DNA of 15,929 nucleotides from CAKSQF01 sp964582375 (GTDB lineage: Bacteria > Bacillota > Clostridia > Oscillospirales > CAG-272), in NCBI GenBank assembly GCA_964582375.1, contig CAZORL010000033.1, positions 1 to 15,929 on the forward strand. The letters are read 5' to 3'. Position numbers and translations under genes: made by a program. The number at the start of each line of letters is the position of its first letter. The stretch's first letter is position 1. Below the pieces are notes generated by a model. The model ran no database searches, had not been told where the DNA came from, and worked only from the letters and a program-made list of their open reading frames with translations. Below are positions 1 to 8,731 of the stretch, in pieces.

Positions 1-38
1 AAGTTGCGAGTCTTATATAAAAACGGAGGATATATCCA

Positions 39-857
39 ATGTCGGAGAACAAGTTAAGCTCTCGGGAATGCGGCAATTTTGCCCGAAAGGAAAGTGTCAT
101 TATAGATACAAACCGAATTCTCGACAGTTGCAAAGATAAAGACTGCTTCGAGGATGTCAAGGTGATGCTGACCGAGTGCGGTCAAGAAGTACTTGAAAAA
201 TGCGGCTCAATCCGCGTCGTGTCAACAAAGGTCATCTGGTCGGATATTGTTGTTGATCCTGTAAAATTCAATAAGGGATTTTATCAGATCTCGATCAGAT
301 TTTTTACAAAGATCACTCTTGAGGCATGTGTTGCGCCGGGAAGGTCGCAGGAAATTGACGGCATAGCCGTTACCGAAAAAAAGGTCGTCCTTTACGGAAG
401 CGAAGGAAATGTAAACATATTCAGAAGCTCGCGTATGCAAAACGAATTTTGCACGTGGGGAAGCGGTGGAGAGACAGTTTCGAGCAACAAACCATCGGTC
501 GTTGTTGAGGTCGTCGATCCGATCGCCCTGTCGGTCAAAGTTATCGAAAAGGGTTGCGGCGGATGCAGATGCTCTTGTTGCGGCGTTGACGAGGTTCCGA
601 CTGCCGTTCTGAATTATATAAACGGCAATCTCTGCGACCCGTCGATGGGTAATCGCGGTCTCTATGTTTCGCTCGGGTTCTTCTCGGTCGTCAGGATCGA
701 GCGTCCGTCACAATTCATTATCTCGGCGTCCGAGTATTCGGTTCCCGATAAAGTTTGTCAAGCGGCTGAAGAGGACGATCCGTGCAAGCTTTTCGCTAAA
801 ATGAGCTTTCCCGTGAATGAATTTTCACCGCCGTCCCGTGATATCGGCAGTTGCTGA
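39..857 (+). CDS. Cysteine-rich conserved-type protein of unknown function
   Basis: A 272-residue soluble protein with no signal peptide and no membrane segment. The start is supported by GGAGGA at 25-30, eight bases before the ATG. It has about 16 cysteines (near 6 percent), densest in a cluster with C173, C176, C178, C180 and C181 (Cys-Gly-Gly-Cys-Arg-Cys-Ser-Cys-Cys), followed further on by single cysteines and a C-terminal Cys. The middle (about residues 60-160) is rich in alternating hydrophobic residues and is probably beta-sheet. From memory it resembles cysteine-rich hypothetical proteins widespread in sporulating Clostridia, but no function is recognised. The cluster could bind a metal or form disulfide cross-links, as in spore-coat proteins; that is inference only. 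It is a single-gene unit: a terminator follows and the next gene has its own promoter. Confidence 0.85.
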   Translation: MSENKLSSRECGNFARKESVIIDTNRILDSCKDKDCFEDVKVMLTECGQEVLEKCGSIRVVSTKVIWSDIVVDPVKFNKGFYQISIRFFTKITLEACVAPGRSQEIDGIAVTEKKVVLYGSEGNVNIFRSSRMQNEFCTWGSGGETVSSNKPSVVVEVVDPIALSVKVIEKGCGGCRCSCCGVDEVPTAVLNYINGNLCDPSMGNRGLYVSLGFFSVVRIERPSQFIISASEYSVPDKVCQAAEEDDPCKLFAKMSFPVNEFSPPSRDIGSC

Positions 858-876
858 TCTCTAAGGAATAATGACT

Positions 877-942
877 AAGCAGACATCTTCCGACAGTATA
901 AACTTTATCGACAGCTGTTTCGGAAGAGAGTCTGCTTTTTTT
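877..942 (+). terminator. Intrinsic terminator after the cysteine-rich gene
   Basis: The outer stem AAGCAGAC (877-884) pairs with GTCTGCTT (930-937). After a small internal loop, CTTCCG (887-892) pairs with CGGAAG (921-926). ACAG (893-896) can extend the pairing with CTGT (915-918). A run of T (936-942) follows the stem directly. The long apical loop is unusual, but the outer stem plus T-run is enough to call a terminator for the upstream gene. Confidence 0.85.
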
Positions 943-1008
943 AATAAAGATTCAGTTGTTAATTTTTGCCTAAAAGTATTAACATAGTGAAAACTTTCGG
1001 TAATACCC

Positions 1009-1037
1009 TTGAATTTGCATTCAAAGTGTGATATAAT
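1009..1037 (+). promoter_or_regulatory. Extended -10 sigma-A promoter for the ligA operon
   Basis: A -35 box TTGAAT lies at 1009-1014 and a perfect -10 box TATAAT at 1032-1037, separated by 17 bases. TG at 1029-1030 adds an extended -10 element. The expected transcription start is near 1044, so a GTG at 1043 is not a usable start codon and ligA begins at 1085. Confidence 0.85.
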
Positions 1038-1071
1038 TCAAAGTGGGTTGCATAATAGGTTCGCGAAACAC

Positions 1072-1076
1072 AGGAG
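1072..1076 (+). promoter_or_regulatory. Ribosome binding site that fixes the ligA start
   Basis: AGGAG lies eight bases before the ATG at 1085. The longer in-frame GTG at 1043 has no such site and falls at or before the predicted transcription start. Confidence 0.8.
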
Positions 1077-1084
1077 ACTGGGAT

Positions 1085-3058
1085 ATGAGTAGTATAAAAG
1101 AAAGAATTGATCATCTCAGGAAGGTTATTGCTCATTATTCGAAGAAATACTATGTCGATGACGCCCCCGAGATATCAGATTTTGAGTATGACAAGCTCTT
1201 TTATGAACTAAAGGCACTCGAGGCAGACAACCCCGAATATTATGACCCGAACTCGCCGACGGTAAGAGTCGGCGGAAAAGCACTCGACAAATTCGAAAAG
1301 ATCGAACACACCCTGCCGCTTAAAAGTTTGACCGATGTTTTTTCTTACGATGAGCTCCGCTCTTTTTGCAGATCTTTAAGCGAAACATACGGACGGATCG
1401 ATTATTCGGTCGAATGCAAGATCGATGGTCTCTCGTGTGCTGTTCATTACGAAAACGGCGAGCTTGTATACGGTGCGACACGCGGTGATGGTTATGTCGG
1501 CGAAAATGTGACCGAGAATCTGAGAACGATCTCGGCTCTTCCACTAAAAATAGATTTTGAGGGAACACTTGAGGTGCGCGGCGAGGTATTCATGCCTCGA
1601 TCGGTATTTGCCTCGCTTAACGCCGAACGCGAGGCGGCTGAACAGTCGCTTTTTGCAAATCCGCGAAACGCCGCGGCAGGTTCACTTAGACAGCTTGACT
1701 CCAAGATCACAGCGGCAAGAAAACTTGACATTTTCATTTTTAATATGCAGCTTTCTGACAAGAGTTTTGATACTCACATAGAGAGTCTTGATTTCTTGAA
1801 GGGTCTTGGTTTTCATGTCATCCCTTACTACAAAAAAGCGTCCGATGCCGACGAGATAATTACATGCATAGAAGAGATCGGAAGAATTCGCGACAGCCTT
1901 TCTTATGACATTGACGGCGTGGTCATTAAAGTCAATTCCTTGTCTCAAAGATTGGAAATAGGCGAGGGAACATCGACCCCGAGATGGGCTGTTGCTTATA
2001 AATTTCCACCGGAGCAAAAGAGGACAAAGCTTGTCGATATTACGATCCAGGTCGGAAGAACAGGTGTGCTTACACCAACAGCCGAGCTTGAGCCCGTAAG
2101 ACTTGCCGGGTCTACCGTCAGTCGCGCGACACTTCATAATATCGATTTTATCCACGACAGAGATATTCGCATCGGTGACACTGTTATCGTTCAAAAAGCG
2201 GGCGATATTATTCCCGAGATCGTTTCGTCGGATAAAAGCCGGAGAGACGGCAGTGAAAAAGAATATGTAATGCCGAGTTTTTGCCCGTCTTGCGGTGCTC
2301 CGACGATCAGGGATGACGAATCGGCTGTCAGATGCACAAATGCCGACTGCCCGGCACAGCTCCTTCGCAATCTTATTCATTTTGCGTCAAAGGACGCTAT
2401 GGATATCGACGGTCTCGGTCCCGCGCTTCTTAAAAGTATGCGCGAAAAAGGTCTTGTGCATAATGTTGCCGATCTATATTATTTAAGTGCGTCCAATGTT
2501 GCAGGTCTTGACAGAATGGGCAAAAAGAGTGCGGACAATTTGATGTCGGCAATAGATGCATCGAAGGAGCGTGGACTCGCAAGACTTTTGTATGCGCTCG
2601 GTATACGTCAGGTTGGTGAAAAAGCAGCTGAAACGCTTGCGGGCGAATTTTGCGATATTGAAGATTATTTTAATACGACAGTTGAGAGTCTGTCAAGACT
2701 TGACGACATCGGCACTGTTACGGCACAAAATATAGTTGAATTTTTCTCGCATCCGTCAACAAGACAGATCATTGACAGATTGAAGTCGGCAGGAGTTGTT
2801 ACCGATCACAAAGCGGGCAAGCTCTCCGATAACAGATTTGAAGGATTGACATTTGTTTTGACTGGAACACTGCCGTCTATGACGAGAAGTGAAGCTGAGG
2901 CGATAGTCAAAGCTCACGGCGGCAAGGTGTCATCATCTGTCTCGAAAAAGACCTCTTATGTGATAGCAGGGTCGGATGCGGGCAGTAAGCTTACAAAGGC
3001 TCAGGGACTCGGCGTTCGCATAATCGATCAGGCAGAGTTTCTTGAATTGGTGAAATAA
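1085..3058 (+). CDS. ligA: NAD-dependent DNA ligase LigA
   Basis: Seals nicks in duplex DNA using NAD+, joining Okazaki fragments and closing repair gaps in the cytoplasm. With the ATG at 1085 the protein has 657 residues, the usual family length. In order it shows the Ia/adenylation domain with the KxDG motif (K112 is the AMP-accepting lysine), the OB-fold region, a four-cysteine zinc finger (C400, C403, C417, C422), helix-hairpin-helix repeats (about 430-560), and a C-terminal BRCT domain (about 582-657). All catalytic elements are present. It is the first gene of the long operon and is followed two bases later by obg. The 14 extra N-terminal residues of the longer frame (GTG at 1043) do not look like LigA and start at the predicted transcription start. 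Confidence 0.98.
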   Translation: MSSIKERIDHLRKVIAHYSKKYYVDDAPEISDFEYDKLFYELKALEADNPEYYDPNSPTVRVGGKALDKFEKIEHTLPLKSLTDVFSYDELRSFCRSLSETYGRIDYSVECKIDGLSCAVHYENGELVYGATRGDGYVGENVTENLRTISALPLKIDFEGTLEVRGEVFMPRSVFASLNAEREAAEQSLFANPRNAAAGSLRQLDSKITAARKLDIFIFNMQLSDKSFDTHIESLDFLKGLGFHVIPYYKKASDADEIITCIEEIGRIRDSLSYDIDGVVIKVNSLSQRLEIGEGTSTPRWAVAYKFPPEQKRTKLVDITIQVGRTGVLTPTAELEPVRLAGSTVSRATLHNIDFIHDRDIRIGDTVIVQKAGDIIPEIVSSDKSRRDGSEKEYVMPSFCPSCGAPTIRDDESAVRCTNADCPAQLLRNLIHFASKDAMDIDGLGPALLKSMREKGLVHNVADLYYLSASNVAGLDRMGKKSADNLMSAIDASKERGLARLLYALGIRQVGEKAAETLAGEFCDIEDYFNTTVESLSRLDDIGTVTAQNIVEFFSHPSTRQIIDRLKSAGVVTDHKAGKLSDNRFEGLTFVLTGTLPSMTRSEAEAIVKAHGGKVSSSVSKKTSYVIAGSDAGSKLTKAQGLGVRIIDQAEFLELVK

Positions 3059-3060
3059 AT

Positions 3061-4341
3061 ATGTTATTTGACAATGTTGTTATAAACTTAAAAGCCGGTA
3101 ACGGAGGGAACGGTTGCGTATCCTTCCACCGCGAAAAATATGTATCTCACGGCGGTCCGGACGGCGGTGACGGCGGCAAGGGCGGAAATATAATCTTCCG
3201 CATCGATCCGGGTGCAAACACGCTGACATATTACAAATACCGCCGAAAATTCGCCGCTGAGAACGGCGGAGACGGAAAAAACGACAAGTTTCACGGAAAA
3301 AACGGAGCTGATATCATTCTTCCCGTACCCCCGGGAACGGTTGTCAAGGATGCTCAGTCAGGTGCTGTGATAAAAGACATGTCCGATTGTGATGATTTCG
3401 TTATTTGCAGAGGTGGCAAAGGCGGATGGGGAAACAGACATTTTGCCACTCCGACCAGGCAAATACCGCGTTTTGCAAAATCGGGCATCAGAGGCGAAGA
3501 AAAAGAGGTCATGCTCGAGCTCAAGCTGATCGCCGATGTAGGGCTTGTCGGATTTCCGAATGTGGGAAAATCAACCATCCTGTCGATGATCTCGGGTGCA
3601 AGACCCAAGATCGCAAATTATCACTTTACAACGCTCGAGCCGAATATCGGCGTTGTAGAGGTCGGCTCTGACAAAGCGTTTATTGCCGCTGACATTCCGG
3701 GACTTATCGAGGGTGCATCAGATGGTGCAGGGCTCGGATATCGTTTTCTCCGTCATGTGGACAGATGCAGACTGCTTCTCCATGTTGTCGATGTTTCCGG
3801 TAGTGAAGGTCGCGATCCTATCGAGGATATCAAGACGATAAACAGAGAGCTTGAGAATTACAGTATCGACCTTTCGTCAAGACCGCAGGTGATCGTCGCA
3901 AACAAGCTCGATCTTGTCGAGGACAGATCAAGCCTTGCAGGCTTCGAAAAATTTGTCTCCGATTCCGGATGCGATCTTATATATGTATCTGCCGCAACCG
4001 GAAATAACATAAAAGAACTTGTTAACCTTGCTTATAAGAAGCTCGCCGATCTCCCGCCGATTACGGTATATGAGTCAACATATGTCGAACCGACACCGAT
4101 CACAGCTGTCGGTGATGGTCACGAGATCACGATAACGCGCGACCCAAGCGGAACGTACATTGTTGAGGGCGAGTGGCTGTACAATCTGATGGGCTCGATC
4201 AATTTTGACGACAGAGAATCGATGAATTATTTTCAGCGTGTTCTGCGTCAGGCATCGGTTATAGAAAAGCTTGAGGCTGCCGGTGTTTCTGACGGAGATA
4301 GCGTCAGCATATACGACTTTGAGTTCGACTTCGTTAAGTAA
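3061..4341 (+). CDS. obg: Obg-family GTPase (CgtA/ObgE)
   Basis: An essential GTPase associated with 50S ribosome assembly and, in Bacillus, with the stress response and sporulation initiation. The 426-residue protein has the three-domain Gram-positive layout. A glycine-rich Obg fold (about 1-158) carries repeated Gly-Gly-Asp-Gly-Gly-type turns. The G domain has the P-loop GFPNVGKST (164-172), switch II DIPGL (from 211), NKLD (from 281) and SAA (from 310). A C-terminal OCT domain spans about 347-426. All GTP-binding motifs are intact. It starts two bases after the ligA stop; GGTGA at 3049-3053, inside the end of ligA, is the likely ribosome site, so the two are probably translationally coupled. 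Confidence 0.97.
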   Translation: MLFDNVVINLKAGNGGNGCVSFHREKYVSHGGPDGGDGGKGGNIIFRIDPGANTLTYYKYRRKFAAENGGDGKNDKFHGKNGADIILPVPPGTVVKDAQSGAVIKDMSDCDDFVICRGGKGGWGNRHFATPTRQIPRFAKSGIRGEEKEVMLELKLIADVGLVGFPNVGKSTILSMISGARPKIANYHFTTLEPNIGVVEVGSDKAFIAADIPGLIEGASDGAGLGYRFLRHVDRCRLLLHVVDVSGSEGRDPIEDIKTINRELENYSIDLSSRPQVIVANKLDLVEDRSSLAGFEKFVSDSGCDLIYVSAATGNNIKELVNLAYKKLADLPPITVYESTYVEPTPITAVGDGHEITITRDPSGTYIVEGEWLYNLMGSINFDDRESMNYFQRVLRQASVIEKLEAAGVSDGDSVSIYDFEFDFVK

Positions 4342-4351
4342 TCGGTCAGAT

Positions 4352-5431
4352 ATGTTCAGTAAATTAAACGAGACTCTCATTAAATATGATCAGCTGTGCG
4401 AAAAGCTTGTTCAGCCCGAGATAATCACCGACCACAAGCTCTACACATCACTCATTCGCGAACAAAAAGGTCTTGAACCTTTGATTTGTGCGTATCGTGA
4501 ATATATCTCTTGCAGTGACGAGATTTCTGCCGATGAAATGCTTCTTGACGAAGAAAACGATCAAGAGCTTCGACAAATGATAAAGGAAGATCTGAAAAGT
4601 GCACGCGAGAACAAGGCGGCTCTCGAAGAAAGATTGAAGCTCTTTCTGATTCCACGCGATCCGAATGATGACAGAAATGTCATTGTCGAAATAAGGGCAG
4701 GCGCAGGAGGCGAGGAGGCGGCACTTTTCGCGTCCGATCTGTTTCGAATGTATTCAATGTATTCGACCGCAAACGGATTTTCCTGCGAAGTCTTTTCAAC
4801 AAACGAGACGGGACTTGGCGGTTACAGACAGATCGCATTTACCGTCAAGGGTGATGGTGCATATTCGAGGTTCAAATTTGAAAGCGGTGTACACCGAGTT
4901 CAGCGCGTTCCGGTGACCGAATCGCAAGGAAGGATACAAACATCAACAGTGACTGTAGCCGTTCTTCCGGAGGCGGAAGAGGTCGATGTGTCGATAAATC
5001 CCGAGGACATCGTATTTGAGTCGTGTAAATCAAGCGGTGCAGGTGGTCAGCATATCAACAAGACCGAATCGGCGGTAAGACTCACACACAAACCAAGCGG
5101 AATAGTTATCGAATGCCAACAGGAAAGAAGCCAACTTCAGAATAAAGAAAAAGCATTAAACATGCTTCGTGCTAAGCTCTATATGATAAAAAAAGAGGAG
5201 CAGGAAAACTCGATAGCAGATACGCGCAGATCGCAGGTCGGCTCGGGCGACAGATCGGAAAAGATACGCACATACAATTTTCCGCAAAGTCGAGTGACCG
5301 ATCACAGAATAGGTCTGACAATTTATTCGCTTGACAGCTTCATGAACGGTGATATCGGCGGCATGATAGATGCACTGATCACTGCCGACAGTGCCGAAAA
5401 ATTAAAAAACAATGAAAACCGAGATTTTTGA
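4352..5431 (+). CDS. prfA: Peptide chain release factor 1
   Basis: Recognises UAA and UAG in the ribosomal A site and triggers peptide release. The 359-residue protein matches RF1 length. It shows the codon-reading tripeptide PVT (187-189; PxT is the RF1 type, whereas RF2 has SPF) and the peptidyl-tRNA hydrolysis motif GGQ (231-233). The start at 4352 gives the typical RF1 N-terminus (MFSKLNETLIKYDQL); an in-frame ATG at 4271 lies inside obg and adds 27 residues unlike RF1. No strong Shine-Dalgarno site precedes 4352 and only ten bases separate it from the obg stop, so re-initiation after obg is likely. prmC, which methylates the GGQ glutamine and often follows prfA, is not next to it here. 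Confidence 0.97.
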   Translation: MFSKLNETLIKYDQLCEKLVQPEIITDHKLYTSLIREQKGLEPLICAYREYISCSDEISADEMLLDEENDQELRQMIKEDLKSARENKAALEERLKLFLIPRDPNDDRNVIVEIRAGAGGEEAALFASDLFRMYSMYSTANGFSCEVFSTNETGLGGYRQIAFTVKGDGAYSRFKFESGVHRVQRVPVTESQGRIQTSTVTVAVLPEAEEVDVSINPEDIVFESCKSSGAGGQHINKTESAVRLTHKPSGIVIECQQERSQLQNKEKALNMLRAKLYMIKKEEQENSIADTRRSQVGSGDRSEKIRTYNFPQSRVTDHRIGLTIYSLDSFMNGDIGGMIDALITADSAEKLKNNENRDF

Positions 5432-6440
5432 GAAAACAGACGAATTTGTCTTAAAAAAAGCCGCTAACGCAATAAAAAGCGGCGGTCTGGTCGCTTTTCC
5501 GACAGAAACGGTCTACGGACTGGGCGCAAATGCGCTAATGGAGGATGCGGCAAAAAAAGTATATGCCGCAAAAGGCAGACCATCGGATAATCCCTTGATC
5601 ATTCATCTTGCAAAGGCAAGCGACGCCGAGAAATACTGCTTCACGAGTGATGTGTTCTATCGGCTTGCGAGTGCTTTTATGCCCGGACCTTTGACTGTGA
5701 TCATGCCGAAAAAGGACACGATACCATATGGTGTGACGGGCGGTCTTGACACTGTTGCGGTGAGAGTTCCATCTCATCCGATTGCACATCATCTGATCGA
5801 ATTGTCAGGTTGCCCGATAGCTGCTCCGTCTGCAAATATCAGTGGACGTCCGTCATGCACATCGTTTGAACATGTTGTCGAGGACATGGACGGTCGCATA
5901 GACATGATAATCGGCGGAGGAGAGTCTGAAATCGGACTCGAGTCAACGATCGTGTCGATCGTTGATGCCGATCACTTAAAGTTGCTTCGTCCCGGAAAGA
6001 TCACTCTTGAAATGCTCGAAAACGAAGGATTTGATGTATCGATCGATAAAGCTGTCACCGAGAAGCTCTCGGATGGCGAAAAACCGCTCGCACCCGGCAT
6101 GAAATATCGTCATTATGCACCTCGTGCGGAAGTCGTTCTTCTATCGGGTGATGACGAGGCGGTCGAAAAATATATGCTGTCATTTACCGACGATGACAGT
6201 GTTGCGTATATCTGTTTTAATGAATATGAAAGAATAAAAGATCTTAAAAATGCAAAGATCGTCGGCAGCGAGCTTGACCTCGAAACGCAGGGAAGGCGGA
6301 TTTTTGAAATTTTGCGAGAATTTGACACTACGCCCTCGATCAAAACGATCTTTGCAAAACTTCCCCCGAAAGAGGGAATCGGTCTTGCGATTTTTAACCG
6401 AATGCTCAAAGCGGCGGGTTATCGCGTAATTCAACTTTAA
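5412..6440 (+). CDS. L-threonylcarbamoyladenylate synthase (Sua5/TsaC family)
   Basis: Makes threonylcarbamoyl-AMP from threonine, bicarbonate and ATP, the first step of t6A modification at position 37 of ANN-decoding tRNAs. The partners TsaB, TsaD and TsaE are not in this window. The 342-residue protein is the long Sua5/YwlC type. The YrdC catalytic domain (about 10-205) contains PTETVYGLG (30-38), KGRPSDNPL (54-62) and PSANISGRPS (139-148). A linker then leads to a C-terminal Sua5 domain (about 225-342). The ATG lies 20 bases inside the end of prfA in another frame, and only a weak ribosome site is visible, so it is probably coupled to prfA translation. A prfA neighbour of this kind is common in Firmicutes. 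Confidence 0.95.
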   Translation: MKTEIFEKTDEFVLKKAANAIKSGGLVAFPTETVYGLGANALMEDAAKKVYAAKGRPSDNPLIIHLAKASDAEKYCFTSDVFYRLASAFMPGPLTVIMPKKDTIPYGVTGGLDTVAVRVPSHPIAHHLIELSGCPIAAPSANISGRPSCTSFEHVVEDMDGRIDMIIGGGESEIGLESTIVSIVDADHLKLLRPGKITLEMLENEGFDVSIDKAVTEKLSDGEKPLAPGMKYRHYAPRAEVVLLSGDDEAVEKYMLSFTDDDSVAYICFNEYERIKDLKNAKIVGSELDLETQGRRIFEILREFDTTPSIKTIFAKLPPKEGIGLAIFNRMLKAAGYRVIQL

Positions 6441-6472
6441 TTTTTGATCTTAACATTCGATAGGAGTTTTTT

Positions 6473-8698
6473 ATGGCGAGGAAAAAGAAACAAAACGATA
6501 TCCAAGACATAGAGCAGACCGCTCCCGTCGTTGAACAGCCGATAACCGATACGGTAGTAAACAACTACATGCCATATGCCATGTCGGTGATCATATCGAG
6601 GGCTATTCCCGAGATCGATGGTTTCAAGCCGTCTCACAGAAAAATTCTGTATACGATGCTCAAAATGGGTCTTATGAGCGGTGCAAGAACAAAATCGGCA
6701 AATGTCGTCGGTCAGACTATGCACTTAAACCCTCACGGTGACGCATCGATATACGAGACGCTCGTTCGTCTTACCAAGGATAATGAGTCACTTCTGCATC
6801 CGTTCGTCGATTCAAAGGGTTCGTTCGGTAAACAGTATTCTGCCGATCCGCCCGCCGCATCGCGTTATACAGAGGTCAAGCTTGATCCTTTTTGTGCCGA
6901 AATATTTCGCGGAATCGACAAGGACGCCGTTGATTTTGTGCCGAACTACGATAACACGACGACAGAACCTGTCCTTCTTCCGACATCTTTTCCGAACATA
7001 CTCGTCTCAGCCAATATGGGTATTGCCGTCGGACTTATGTCAAAGATATGTTCGTTCAATCTCGGTGAGATCTGCGACGGTACGATACAGATCCTTCGTA
7101 ATCCCCACACCGATGTTGATCAGATACTTGATATCATCAAAGCTCCCGATTTCCCGGGAGGCGGTCAACTTATTTATAACAGAGCACAGCTCTCGGATAT
7201 ATACAGGACGGGTACGGGGTCGTTTGCCATCAGAAGTCGATATGTTTACGACAAAGAGCAAAACTGCATAGATATTATTCAGATACCTTATTCCACATCG
7301 CTCGATCTTATAATGAAAAAGCTCACCGAGCTTGTCAAAAACAATCAACTAAAAGAAGTTTCCGACTTTAGAGATGAGATCGACCGAAACGGATTCAAGC
7401 TTACTCTCGATCTGCGAAAGGGCGTCGATCCCGATCAGCTTATGAACAAGCTTTTCAAATTGACACCTCTTCAAGACAATTTTTCTTGTAACTTTACCGT
7501 TCTTATCGGTAATGTTCCGAAACAGCTCGGTATAATCGAGATAATCAAAGAATGGATAACATTCAGGATCGGATGCGTCAAACGCGAACTTTCATTTGAT
7601 CTTCAAAAGAAAAAGGAGCGTTTGCATCTGCTTCAAGGACTCGGAAAGATCCTTCTTGACATTGACAAAGCAATAAAGATAGTAAGACAAACTCCAAACG
7701 AAAAAGATGTTATCCCCAACCTTATGAAGGGCTTTGACATCGATGAGATCCAAGCAGAGTTTATCGCGGAGATAAAGCTTCGCAATTTGAACCGCGAATA
7801 CATTCTCAAAAGGACCGAGGAGATTGAAAGTCTTACCGAGGAGATCGCCGATATAGAGGATCTTATATCCTCTGAGGCGCGTCTCAAGACATATATTTCA
7901 AAACAACTTAAAGAGATCAAAGCAAAATACGGCAAGCCGAGAATGACTCAGCTTGTGTACGAAGAAGACATAACCGAATATGTTGAAGAAGAAACGATTG
8001 ACAGCTATCCCGTGAAGCTTCTTTTTACAAAACAAGGTTATTTCAAAAAAATCACTCCACAGTCACTGCGCGGAAATGACGAGCAGAAACTGCGCGAAGA
8101 CGATGAAATAACAGTCTATGAAGATGCCGACAATACCGATATGCTTCTGTTCTTCTCCGACCGCGGACAGTGCTACAGAGCCTTTGCCGATCAGTTTGAT
8201 ATAACCAAAGCATCGGCTGCCGGCGATTATATCCCCGCAAAGCTTGCATTTGACAAAGGCGAGCACGCTGTCTTCATGAAATCGTTCAAACGTGGCGATT
8301 ACAGCGGAAATCTTGTGTTCCTGTTCGAAAACGGCAAGGGTGTCAGAGTTCCCGTTTCTGCTTATGAGACCAAATCAAACAGAAAAAAGTTGACAGGAGC
8401 GTACAGCACGACATCGCCTATCGTTGCCGTGTTTTACGAGGACAAGCCTTTCGATGTTCTTATCGTCGCAGATACCGGAAAGGCGATACTCATCGAAACA
8501 TCGCTGATCCCGATAAAAACAACGCGTTCGTCTCAGGGTGTTACACTGTTCACACTCAAAGATAAACAAAAGATCGTCGATGCTGTAAAAGATTACAAAC
8601 CAAGTGGCGGGAAATCCTGCCGCAAATTGAAGATCCCGGCGACAGGTGTAACTGTCGGTGCGATGGAGATCGGCGACAATCAAATAAAACTCATATGA
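6473..8698 (+). CDS. parC: Type IIA topoisomerase A subunit, probably ParC (topoisomerase IV)
   Basis: The DNA-cleaving A subunit of a gyrase/topoisomerase IV enzyme. The 741-residue protein starts after AGGAG (6462-6466). It has the winged-helix breakage-reunion domain with the catalytic pair R131-Y132 and the DNA-bending isoleucine equivalent I192, a long coiled-coil region (about 380-500) with the exit gate, and a short, weakly conserved C-terminal region (about 505-741). The GyrA-box QRRGGKG needed for supercoiling is not seen, which argues for ParC rather than GyrA. The quinolone-determining segment reads GDASIYE (89-95), so Ala replaces the usual Ser and Glu stands at the second hotspot. 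The usual NIPPHN after GIAVG is replaced by KICSFN. No parE or gyrB is in the window. Family certainty is high; the ParC assignment is moderate. Confidence 0.88.
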   Translation: MARKKKQNDIQDIEQTAPVVEQPITDTVVNNYMPYAMSVIISRAIPEIDGFKPSHRKILYTMLKMGLMSGARTKSANVVGQTMHLNPHGDASIYETLVRLTKDNESLLHPFVDSKGSFGKQYSADPPAASRYTEVKLDPFCAEIFRGIDKDAVDFVPNYDNTTTEPVLLPTSFPNILVSANMGIAVGLMSKICSFNLGEICDGTIQILRNPHTDVDQILDIIKAPDFPGGGQLIYNRAQLSDIYRTGTGSFAIRSRYVYDKEQNCIDIIQIPYSTSLDLIMKKLTELVKNNQLKEVSDFRDEIDRNGFKLTLDLRKGVDPDQLMNKLFKLTPLQDNFSCNFTVLIGNVPKQLGIIEIIKEWITFRIGCVKRELSFDLQKKKERLHLLQGLGKILLDIDKAIKIVRQTPNEKDVIPNLMKGFDIDEIQAEFIAEIKLRNLNREYILKRTEEIESLTEEIADIEDLISSEARLKTYISKQLKEIKAKYGKPRMTQLVYEEDITEYVEEETIDSYPVKLLFTKQGYFKKITPQSLRGNDEQKLREDDEITVYEDADNTDMLLFFSDRGQCYRAFADQFDITKASAAGDYIPAKLAFDKGEHAVFMKSFKRGDYSGNLVFLFENGKGVRVPVSAYETKSNRKKLTGAYSTTSPIVAVFYEDKPFDVLIVADTGKAILIETSLIPIKTTRSSQGVTLFTLKDKQKIVDAVKDYKPSGGKSCRKLKIPATGVTVGAMEIGDNQIKLI

Positions 8699-8716
8699 TT
8701 TTTTTCGAAAGCGATG

Positions 8717-8724
8717 AAAGGAGG
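8717..8724 (+). promoter_or_regulatory. Strong ribosome binding site that moves the next start to GTG 8732
   Basis: AAAGGAGG lies seven bases before the GTG at 8732. The upstream in-frame ATG at 8714 directly abuts this site and has no ribosome site of its own, so GTG 8732 is the better start. Confidence 0.8.
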
Positions 8725-8731
8725 AGAGCAA

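Noticed and set aside
1043..1084. Upstream in-frame GTG extension of ligA
   Set aside because: It begins at the predicted transcription start, lacks a ribosome site, and adds 14 residues unlike LigA; ATG 1085 has AGGAG eight bases upstream.
1682..2380. 232-residue open frame on the - strand inside ligA
   Set aside because: It is antisense to a fully conserved ligase, has no recognisable domain and no ribosome site; a shadow of codon usage.
4271..4351. N-terminal extension of prfA inside obg
   Set aside because: The extra 27 residues do not match RF1, and the family N-terminus starts exactly at ATG 4352.
8714..8731. ATG start for the SpoIID-like gene
   Set aside because: The ATG directly abuts the Shine-Dalgarno sequence and has no site of its own; GTG 8732 is correctly spaced.
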